The notes under the pieces: generated by a model
What the model saw: the letters and a program-made list of their open reading frames with translations, nothing else
Told to the model about the DNA's origin: nothing
Databases searched by the model: none
DNA from: JAUREX01 sp044356825
GTDB taxonomy: Bacteria > Pseudomonadota > Alphaproteobacteria > Rhodobacterales > Rhodobacteraceae
Direction of reading: 5' to 3'
NCBI GenBank assembly: GCA_044356825.1
Contig: JBIKVM010000154.1
Location: 1 to 7,039, forward strand
DNA length: 7,039 nucleotides
Made by a program: the position numbers and the translations under genes
Shown here: one piece after another, positions 1-6,700 of the stretch
How positions within the stretch are numbered: position 1 is the first letter of the stretch
How the letters are laid out: each line of letters opens with the position of its first letter

Positions 1-1504
1 GGGCGAGCGGGTGGTGGCCGACATCCGCCGCGCGCTCTTCGACCGCATCCTCGGCCTGTCGCCTGCCTTCTACGAGCGGATGATGACGGGCGAGGTGCTG
101 AGCCGCCTCACCACCGACACGACGCTGGTGCTCGCCGTCATCGCGACATCCGTTTCGGTGGCGTTGCGCAACATCCTGATCCTCGCGGGCGGGCTCGTGC
201 TGCTGGCGGTCAGTTCGGCCAAGCTCACGGGGCTCGTGCTCCTGGTGGTGCCGGGGGTGATCGTGCCGATCATCGTGCTCGGCCGCCGGCTGCGGGGCCT
301 CTCGCGGCAGACGCAGGACTGGATCGCGGCCTCGTCGGGCAACGCGGCCGAGGCGCTTGGCGCGGTGCAGACGGTGCAGGCCTTCACGCATGAAGGTGCC
401 AGCCGGGCCGAGTTCGCGCGCATCACCGAGGCCAGCTTCGACGCCGCGCGCCGGCGCATCGCGACGCGGGCGGCGATGACGGTGATCGTGATCTTCCTTG
501 TCTTCGCGGGCATCGTCGGGGTGATGTGGGTGGGCGCGCATGACGTGCGCGCGGGCGTCATGACGCCCGGAGAGCTCGTGCAGTTCGTGATCTATGCGAT
601 CATGGTCGCCGCCGCCGTCGGCGCGCTCTCGGAGGTGTGGGGCGAGTTGCAGCGCGCGGCGGGCGCGACCGAGCGGCTGGTCGAGCTTCTGGGCACGACC
701 GACACCGTCCGCGACCCCGACCATCCGGTTGCCCTGCCGCGCCCGCTGCGGGGCGAGATCGCCTTTGAGGATGTGGGGTTCGCCTATCCGACGCGCCCCG
801 GCGCGGCGGTGCTGAGCGGGATCGGCCTGCACATCCGCCCCGGCGAGACGGTGGCGCTGGTGGGCCCCTCGGGGGCGGGCAAGACGACGATCCTGCAACT
901 GATCCTGCGCTTCTACGACCCCGAGGCGGGGCGCATCACGCTTGACGGGATCGACCTGCGCGACATGGCGCGGGCCGATTTCCGGGGCGCCATGGCGCTC
1001 GTGCCGCAGGATCCGGTGATCTTCTCGACCTCGGCGCGCGAGAACATCCGCTTCGGCCGGCCCGATGCGACGGATGCCGAGGTCGAGGCCGCCGCGCGTG
1101 CCGCCGCCGCGCACGACTTCATCGCCCGCCTGCCCGAGGGCTATGCGACCGTTCTGGGAGAGCGGGGGATGCTGCTGTCGGGCGGGCAGCGCCAGCGGGT
1201 CGCGATCGCGCGCGCGATCCTGCGCGATGCGCCGGTGCTGCTGCTCGACGAGGCGACCTCGGCCCTCGATGCCGAGAGCGAGCGCGCGGTGCAGGCGGCG
1301 GTCGAGCGGCTGGCGGAGGGCCGCACGACCATCGTCGTGGCGCACCGGCTCGCGACGGTAAAGCGCGCCGACCGGATCGTGGTGCTCGACCGCGGGCGGA
1401 TCGTGGCGCAGGGCACGCACGACAGCCTCGTGGCCGAGGGCGGGCTCTATGCCCGCCTCGCGCGGCTCCAGTTCACCGACGGGTCCGAGGCCGCGTCAGG
1501 CTGA
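1..1504 (+). CDS. ABC exporter, fused permease and ATPase (MsbA-related), 5'-truncated by window edge
   Basis: This is a half-size ABC exporter of the inner membrane; such proteins dimerise and use ATP to push a substrate, often lipid or drug, out of the cytoplasm. The reading frame is open to the window edge, and the residues before the first GTG (G-E-R-V-V-A-D-I-R-R) are typical exporter sequence, so the GTG at 11 is not the real start. Numbering from that GTG, about four membrane helices are visible (near residues 39-62, 72-92, 156-176, 188-208), so roughly the first two helices are missing. The ATPase domain is complete: A-loop Tyr259, Walker A GPSGAGKT (285-292), Q-loop Gln333, signature LSGGQ (389-393), Walker B LLLDE (410-414) and H-loop His445. 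It resembles the MsbA-related permease/ATPase family common in alphaproteobacteria. The substrate cannot be read from the sequence. The stop is TGA at 1502-1504. Confidence 0.95.
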   Translation, partial: GERVVADIRRALFDRILGLSPAFYERMMTGEVLSRLTTDTTLVLAVIATSVSVALRNILILAGGLVLLAVSSAKLTGLVLLVVPGVIVPIIVLGRRLRGLSRQTQDWIAASSGNAAEALGAVQTVQAFTHEGASRAEFARITEASFDAARRRIATRAAMTVIVIFLVFAGIVGVMWVGAHDVRAGVMTPGELVQFVIYAIMVAAAVGALSEVWGELQRAAGATERLVELLGTTDTVRDPDHPVALPRPLRGEIAFEDVGFAYPTRPGAAVLSGIGLHIRPGETVALVGPSGAGKTTILQLILRFYDPEAGRITLDGIDLRDMARADFRGAMALVPQDPVIFSTSARENIRFGRPDATDAEVEAAARAAAAHDFIARLPEGYATVLGERGMLLSGGQRQRVAIARAILRDAPVLLLDEATSALDAESERAVQAAVERLAEGRTTIVVAHRLATVKRADRIVVLDRGRIVAQGTHDSLVAEGGLYARLARLQFTDGSEAASG

Positions 1505-1594
1505 CGCAGGCGCCCGCAGGGCTTGCCCGGGGCGACGAAGCACCCCATGAATCTCTCTCAGAGAGTGGCCGCCAAAGGCCAGACAGGGGGGAAG
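1505..1594 (+). other. Short intergenic gap with inverted repeats and a GANTC site
   Basis: This gap holds three small inverted repeats. GCCC-GCA-GGGC (1512-1522) lies just after the exporter stop. CTCTCT-C-AGAGAG (1553-1565) is a 6-base perfect repeat. TGGCC-GCCAAA-GGCCA (1566-1581) has a 5-base stem directly abutting the previous repeat. A GANTC site (GAATC) sits at 1549-1553, touching the CTCTCT repeat. None of the hairpins has a T-tract after it, so I do not call a terminator. No clear -35/-10 pair was found. The gap could be a read-through spacer within an operon or carry a weak promoter for the synthetase gene. Confidence 0.5.
1585..1592 (+). promoter_or_regulatory. Probable ribosome binding site of the acyl-CoA synthetase gene
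   Basis: The purine run AGGGGGGA ends two bases before ATG 1595. It is close to the start but is the only Shine-Dalgarno-like sequence near any candidate start of this gene. The upstream in-frame alternatives (TTG 1523, ATG 1547) have no comparable purine run at a suitable distance, so this site decides the start. Confidence 0.6.
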
Positions 1595-3496
1595 ATGACC
1601 ACGCGTTTTGCCGGCGTCGCCGATCGCGACGCCATCGAGGCCGAGTCCGCATGGGCTGACCGGGTGATGCCGCGCACGCTCCATGCGTTTCTGGCCCAGA
1701 CCGCAGCGCGGCACGGGGCGCGGCCGGCGGTGTCGTTCCAGCTTCTGTCGGGGCCGACCGACAAGGCCGAGACGCTGAGCTGGGCCGACCTGCTCGGGCG
1801 CGTCCATCAGGCGGCGAACCTCTTTCGCAGCCTCGGCGTCGGCGAGGGCGACACGGTCGCCTATGTGCTCCCGAACTGCACCGAGACGGTCGTGGCCCTT
1901 CTGGGCGGCATGGTCGCGGGGATCGTGAACCCGATCAACCCGCTGCTCGAACCCGACCAGATCTCGGCCATCCTGCGCCAGACGCGCGCCAAGGTAGTGG
2001 TGACGCTGCGCGCCTTTCCCAAGACCGTGGTCGCGCAGAAGGTGGCCGAGGCCGTCCGCCACGCCCCCGACGTCAAGACGGTGCTCGAGGTCGATCTCAA
2101 CCGCCACCTCTCGCCGCCGAAATCCTGGATCGTGCCGCTCGTGCGGCCCAAGAACCCGGTCAGCCACCACGCGCGCGTGCTCGACTTCAACGCCGAATGC
2201 GCCCGCCAGCGCGCGGCGGGTCTCGACTTCGCCGACAGCGCGGGCGACCGCGTCGCGGCCTATTTCCACACCGGCGGCACCACCGGGATGCCCAAGATCG
2301 CGCAGCACCGGTATTCGGGCATGATCTACAACGGCTGGCTCGGCGGGCGGCTGATCTTCTCGGCCGATGACGTGCTGATGTGCCCGCTGCCGCTCTTTCA
2401 TGTCTTCGCGGCCTATCCGATCATGATGTCGGCGATCGCCTCGGGGGCGCATGTGATCTTCCCCACCCCGCAGGGCTATCGCGGCGAGGGGGTGTTCGAC
2501 AATTTCTGGAAGCTGATCGAACGCTGGCGCGTGACCTTCCTCATCACCGTGCCGACGGCCATCGCGGCGCTGATGCAGCGGCCCGTGAACGCCGATGTCT
2601 CGAGCCTCAAGACCGCGCTGTCGGGGTCGGCGCCGCTGCCGGTTGAGCTCTATACCCGCTTCGAGAAGGCCACGGGCGTGCAGATTTCCGAGGGCTACGG
2701 CCTGACCGAGGTGACCTGCCTCGTGTCGTGCAACCCGATCGAGGGGCTGAAGAAGGTGGGTTCGGTCGGGATCCCGCTGCCGCATACCGAGGTGCGCATC
2801 CTGACCCCCGACGGGGCGGGCGGCATGCGCCCCTGCGCCACCGACGAGGTGGGCGAGATCTGCATCGCCAACCCCGGCGTCGTGACGGGCGCGACCTATA
2901 CCCAGGCCGAGAAGAACCGCGACCTCTATGCCGAGGGGCGCTTTCTGCGGACGGGCGACCTCGGGCGGCTCGATGCGGATGGTTACCTCTGGATCACCGG
3001 GCGGGCCAAGGACATCATCATCCGCGCCGGCCACAACATCGACCCCGCGATCATCGAGGAGGCGCTGCTCGCCAACCCGGCGGTCGCGTTCGCGGGCGCG
3101 ATCGGCCAGCCCGACGCGATGGCGGGCGAGCTGCCCTGCGCCTATGTCGAGCTCGTGAAGGGGGCGGAGGCGAGCGCCGAATCGATCCTCGCCGAGGCGA
3201 CCGCGCGCATCCCCGAGCGCGCCGCCATCCCCAAGCACATCGAGATCCTGCCGGAATTGCCCAAGACCGCCGTCGGCAAGATCTTCAAGCCCGACCTGCG
3301 CAAGCGCGCGATCGCGCGGGTCTACAACTCGGACCTCGCGGCAGCGGGCGTTGCCGTCGAGGTTGCGGCCGTGATCGAGGATCCCAAGCGCGGCCTTGTC
3401 GCGCAACTGCGGCGCACGGGCGCGGTTGACGAGGCGGCAGTTCGTGCGGTGCTGGGCAGCCACACTGTGCCCTGGGATTGGGCGAAGTCGGGCTGA
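1595..3496 (+). CDS. AMP-forming acyl-CoA synthetase (ANL superfamily)
   Basis: This enzyme activates a carboxylic acid, probably a fatty acid, with ATP to an acyl-adenylate and then transfers it to coenzyme A. I start it at ATG 1595 (633 residues), which follows a purine-rich site and puts the small hairpins at 1553-1581 outside the gene; 633 residues also fits my memory of this subfamily. Motifs in that numbering: the phosphate-binding loop HTGGTTGMPK (225-234), GYGLTE (367-372), the adenosine-binding aspartate in RTGD (Asp455), the hinge region GRAKDII (Arg470 within it), and the C-terminal catalytic lysine in VGKIFK (Lys562). All are intact, so the enzyme should be active. No signal peptide or membrane segment is evident. 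The chain length and acid preference cannot be told from these motifs. It lies 90 bases after the exporter gene on the same strand and might share its transcript. Confidence 0.93.
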   Translation: MTTRFAGVADRDAIEAESAWADRVMPRTLHAFLAQTAARHGARPAVSFQLLSGPTDKAETLSWADLLGRVHQAANLFRSLGVGEGDTVAYVLPNCTETVVALLGGMVAGIVNPINPLLEPDQISAILRQTRAKVVVTLRAFPKTVVAQKVAEAVRHAPDVKTVLEVDLNRHLSPPKSWIVPLVRPKNPVSHHARVLDFNAECARQRAAGLDFADSAGDRVAAYFHTGGTTGMPKIAQHRYSGMIYNGWLGGRLIFSADDVLMCPLPLFHVFAAYPIMMSAIASGAHVIFPTPQGYRGEGVFDNFWKLIERWRVTFLITVPTAIAALMQRPVNADVSSLKTALSGSAPLPVELYTRFEKATGVQISEGYGLTEVTCLVSCNPIEGLKKVGSVGIPLPHTEVRILTPDGAGGMRPCATDEVGEICIANPGVVTGATYTQAEKNRDLYAEGRFLRTGDLGRLDADGYLWITGRAKDIIIRAGHNIDPAIIEEALLANPAVAFAGAIGQPDAMAGELPCAYVELVKGAEASAESILAEATARIPERAAIPKHIEILPELPKTAVGKIFKPDLRKRAIARVYNSDLAAAGVAVEVAAVIEDPKRGLVAQLRRTGAVDEAAVRAVLGSHTVPWDWAKSG

Positions 3497-3522
3497 GCCT
3501 CCCGAGGGGCGACGGGCAGCGG

Positions 3523-3557
3523 GCGGCGGGGGCGATGAAAAAAATCTCCCCCGCCGC
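3523..3557 (+). terminator. Strong hairpin after acyl-CoA synthetase, possible terminator without T-tract
   Basis: GCGGCGGGGG (3523-3532) pairs perfectly with CCCCCGCCGC (3548-3557), a 10-base-pair stem that is nearly all G-C. Inside, GAT (3534-3536) can pair with ATC (3544-3546), leaving an A-rich loop. It starts 27 bases after the synthetase stop and precedes the putative nrdJ promoter, the right place for a terminator. No T-run follows the stem on this strand (the next bases are AAGATTCG), so intrinsic termination is uncertain; it could instead protect the 3' end of the transcript. Confidence 0.45.
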
Positions 3558-3559
3558 AA

Positions 3560-3579
3560 GATTCGCAGTTGCCAGACTC
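3560..3579 (+). promoter_or_regulatory. Pair of GANTC sites (CcrM methylation motif) upstream of nrdJ
   Basis: GATTC at 3560-3564 and GACTC at 3575-3579 both match GANTC and start 15 bases apart. In many alphaproteobacteria CcrM methylates this sequence, and GcrA with sigma-70 reads it to tie transcription to replication. My manual scan found only eight GANTC sites in the whole window, so two within 20 bases of the likely nrdJ promoter stand out. Function here is inferred from position only. Confidence 0.5.
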
Positions 3580-3595
3580 AGAGATTTACGACAAT
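3569..3595 (+). promoter_or_regulatory. Weak sigma-70-like promoter candidate for nrdJ
   Basis: TTGCCA (3569-3574) matches five of six -35 consensus bases and lies between the two GANTC sites. A poor -10 candidate, GACAAT (3590-3595), follows after 15 bases, shorter than the ideal 17. Transcription would then begin near 3602, giving a leader of about 185 bases. The match is weak and the start site is a guess. Confidence 0.3.
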
Positions 3596-3604
3596 TTGCG
3601 CCTT

Positions 3605-3776
3605 GTGCCCGATGACCCACCAAATCTAGTGGGTGACGCGCCGATCGAATACCTCGCCATCGTCCGCTCGGACGACCATCACCTGCCTTTTGGCAGGCGA
3701 TGTGACGGGTGTTCGCCGTCGCTGATGCAGTCGGGTGTCTGACCCGCACGACCGGTGCAAAGCCGGCGTCAAAAAC
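3605..3776 (+). ncRNA. Structured 5' leader of nrdJ with six consecutive hairpins
   Basis: Six short, mostly perfect stems follow one another. They are ACCCAC/GTGGGT (3615-3634), TCGTCC/GGACGA (3660-3675, loop GCTC), CCTGCC/GGCAGG (3682-3697, loop TTTT), GACGG/CCGTC (3704-3720), CGGGT/ACCCG (3732-3746) and CCGGT/GCCGG (3752-3766, one T-G pair, loop GCAAA). A competing helix is possible: GGCGA (3696-3700) can pair with TCGCC at 3654-3658, enclosing two hairpins, or with TCGCC at 3713-3717, breaking the fourth hairpin. Such alternatives are compatible with a regulatory switch but do not prove one. The leader ends ten bases before the nrdJ ribosome site. I found no B12 box, so it is not a standard cobalamin riboswitch. 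It may match the reported nrdJ-motif RNA class or be specific to this group. Confidence 0.5.
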
Positions 3777-3780
3777 GGAG
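3777..3780 (+). promoter_or_regulatory. Ribosome binding site of nrdJ
   Basis: GGAG followed by seven bases and ATG 3788 is a good Shine-Dalgarno arrangement. It supports that ATG as the start; no upstream in-frame ATG is available after the in-frame TGA at 3740-3742. Confidence 0.8.
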
Positions 3781-3787
3781 TAGGGGC

Positions 3788-6700
3788 ATGAAGATCGAGC
3801 GGAAGTTCACCACCGAAACCGGTGGTGCCTATGGCGGTATCGCCTTCACCACCACGGTATCCGAGATCCGGAACCCCGATGGCAGTATCGTGTTCCGCAA
3901 CGACAGCGTCGAGGTTCCCGAAAGCTGGAGCCAGGTCGCCTCGGACGTGCTGGCGCAGAAATACTTCCGCAAGGCGGGCGTTCCGGCGCGGCTGAAGCGC
4001 GTGCGCGAAAAGGGCGTGCCCGAATTCCTCTGGCGCTCGGTCGCCGATGAGGCGGCGCTCGCCGCGCTGCCCGAGGGCGCGCGCTTCGTGGGCGAGACCT
4101 CGGCGCGCCAGGTCTTTGACCGGCTGGCGGGTGCCTGGGCCTATTGGGGCTGGAAGGGCGGCTATTTCACCGCCGAAGCCGATGCGCGCGCCTATTACGA
4201 CGAGATGCGCGCGATGCTCGCCCGCCAGATGGCGGCGCCGAACAGCCCGCAGTGGTTCAATACCGGCCTGCACTGGGCCTATGGCATCGACGGCCCGAGC
4301 CAGGGGCATTTCTACGTCGACCACCGGACGGGCAAGCTCGTGAAGTCCGAATCGGCCTATGAACACCCGCAGCCGCACGCCTGCTTCATCCAGTCGGTCT
4401 CGGATGACCTCGTGAACGAGGGCGGGATCATGGACCTGTGGGTGCGCGAGGCGCGGCTGTTCAAGTATGGCTCGGGCACCGGCACCAATTTCTCGTCGCT
4501 GCGCGGCGAGGGCGAGAAGCTCTCGGGCGGGGGGCGGTCTTCGGGGCTGATGGGGTTCCTCAAGATCGGCGACCGCGCGGCGGGCGCGATCAAGTCGGGC
4601 GGGACCACGCGGCGCGCGGCCAAGATGGTCATCTGCGACATGGACCACCCCGACATCGAGGCGTTCATCAACTGGAAGGTGATCGAAGAGCAGAAGGTCG
4701 CGAGCCTCGTTGCCGGATCGAAGGCGCATGAGGCGCGGCTGAACGACATCTTCGCCGCGATCCGGGGCTGGGACGGCACCATCGCGGATGCCACCGACCC
4801 CGCCCGCAACGACGCGCTGAAGGCCGCGATCCGCGCGGCCAAGAAGGCGATGATCCCGGAAACCTACGTCAACCGCGTGCTGCAATACGCCCGCCAGGGC
4901 TATGACAGCATCGAGTTCCCGACCTACGACACCGACTGGGACAGCGAGGCCTATATCTCGGTCTCGGGGCAGAACTCGAACAACTCGGTGCGCGTCACGG
5001 ATGCCTTCCTGCGCGCGGTGCGCGAGGATGGCGACTGGGCGCTCCTGCGGCGCACCGACGGCAAGGTCGCCAAGACGCTGAAGGCGCGCGAGCTGTGGGA
5101 TCAGGTCGGCCACGCGGCATGGGCCTGCGCCGACCCCGGCATCCAGTTCCACGACACCGTCAACGCCTGGCACACCTGCCCGGCCGACGGCCCGATCCGG
5201 GGCTCGAACCCCTGCTCGGAATACATGTTCCTCGATGACACCGCCTGCAACCTCGCCTCGATGAACCTGCTGACGTTCTTCGCCGGCGGGCGCTTCGACG
5301 CGGAAGGCTATGTCCACGCGACCCGCCTCTGGACCGTCACGCTCGAGATCAGCGTGCTCATGGCGCAGTTCCCCTCGAAGGAGATCGCGCAGCGCTCCTA
5401 CGACTTCCGCACGCTCGGGCTTGGTTATGCCAACATCGGCGGCCTTCTGATGAACATGGGCCTCAGCTATGATTCCGACGCGGGCCGCGCGCTCCGCGGC
5501 GCGCTGAGCGCGATCATGACGGGCGTGTCCTACGCGACCTCGGCCGAGATGGCGGCCGAGCTTGGCCCCTTCCCGGGTTATGCCAAGAACCGCGAGCACA
5601 TGCTGCGCGTCATCCGCAACCACCGCCGCGCCGCCCATGGCGCCACGACGGGCTATGAGGCGGTGAACGTGGCGCCCGTCGCGCTCGACGCCGCGAACTG
5701 CCCCGACCCCTCGCTTATCGCCCTTGCCCGCACGGCGTGGGACGAGGCGCTGGCGCTTGGTGAGGCGCATGGCTATCGCAACGCGCAGGCGACCGTGATC
5801 GCGCCCACGGGGACGATCGGCCTTGTCATGGATTGCGACACGACCGGGATCGAGCCCGACTTCGCGCTCGTGAAGTTCAAGAAGCTCGCGGGCGGGGGCT
5901 ATTTCAAGATCATCAACCAGTCGGTGCCGGCGGCGCTCGAGAAACTCGGCTATGCGCCCGCGCAGGTCGGCGAGATCGTGGCCCATGCGGTCGGGCACGG
6001 CAGCCTCGGCAACGCGCCGGGCATCAACCACACCGCGCTGATCGGCCACGGTTTCGGCCCCGCCGAGATCGAGCGGATCGAGGCCGCGCTCCCCTCGGCC
6101 TTCGACATCCGCTTCGTCTTCAACCAGTGGACGCTGGGCGAGGATTTCTGCAAGGGCACGCTCGGCATCCCGGCCGAGAAGCTCGCCGATCCGTCCTTCG
6201 ACATGCTGCGCCATCTGGGCTTCACCAAGGCGCAGGTCGATGCCGCGAACGACCATGTCTGCGGGACGATGACGCTCGAGGGCGCGCCGTTCCTGCGGCC
6301 CGAGCATTATGCCGTCTTCGATTGCGCCAACCCCTGCGGCAAGAAGGGCACGCGCTATCTCTCGGTCGAAAGCCACATCCGCATGATGGCGGCGGCGCAG
6401 CCCTTCATCTCGGGCGCGATCTCGAAGACGATCAACATGCCCAATTCGGCCACGATCGCCGACACGCTCGCGGCCTACGAACTCTCCTGGAGCCTCGGGA
6501 TCAAGGCGAACGCGCTCTATCGCGACGGCTCGAAGCTGAGCCAGCCGCTCGCGGCCTCGCTTGTCGAGGATGACGCCGAGGCCGAAGAGATCCTCGCCTC
6601 GGGCAGCGCGCAGGAAAAGGCGGTCGTGCTCGCCGAGAAGATCGTCGAGAAGGTGATCGTGCGCGAGATGGTGCGCGCGCGCGAACGCCTGCCCGAGCGG

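Larger units (their letters stand above)
3497..3787 (+). other. 291-base noncoding region between acyl-CoA synthetase and nrdJ
   Basis: No convincing protein-coding gene lies here. From left to right it contains a strong GC hairpin (3523-3557), two GANTC sites (3560-3564 and 3575-3579), a weak promoter candidate (3569-3595), a palindrome (3615-3634), five more short hairpins (3660-3766) and the nrdJ ribosome binding site (3777-3780). It is clearly less GC-rich than the flanking genes around 3537-3630, as expected for a promoter zone. An open frame in the nrdJ phase crosses 3539-3742 but has no ATG with a ribosome site and uses codons rare in this DNA. Confidence 0.8.

Noticed and set aside
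11..13. GTG at 11 as the exporter start
   Set aside because: The codons before it are in frame and encode conserved exporter sequence, and the first membrane helices would be missing, so the gene begins before the window.
1523..1594. Upstream starts for the synthetase (TTG 1523 or ATG 1547)
   Set aside because: They lack a fitting ribosome site and would make the inverted repeats coding; the extra residues do not look like the family's N terminus, whereas ATG 1595 has a purine run before it.
1496..3559. A 687-codon open frame on the - strand antisense to the acyl-CoA synthetase
   Set aside because: Same codon-bias effect; the + strand product has every ANL-superfamily motif and the antisense product has none that I recognise.
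3732..3776. Cobalamin-riboswitch-like fragments (GACCCGCACGAC and CCGGTGCAAAGCCGGC)
   Set aside because: These resemble pieces of the riboswitch core, but they occur in the reverse of the expected order, the conserved B12 box is absent, and there is too little sequence left before the start codon for the full fold.
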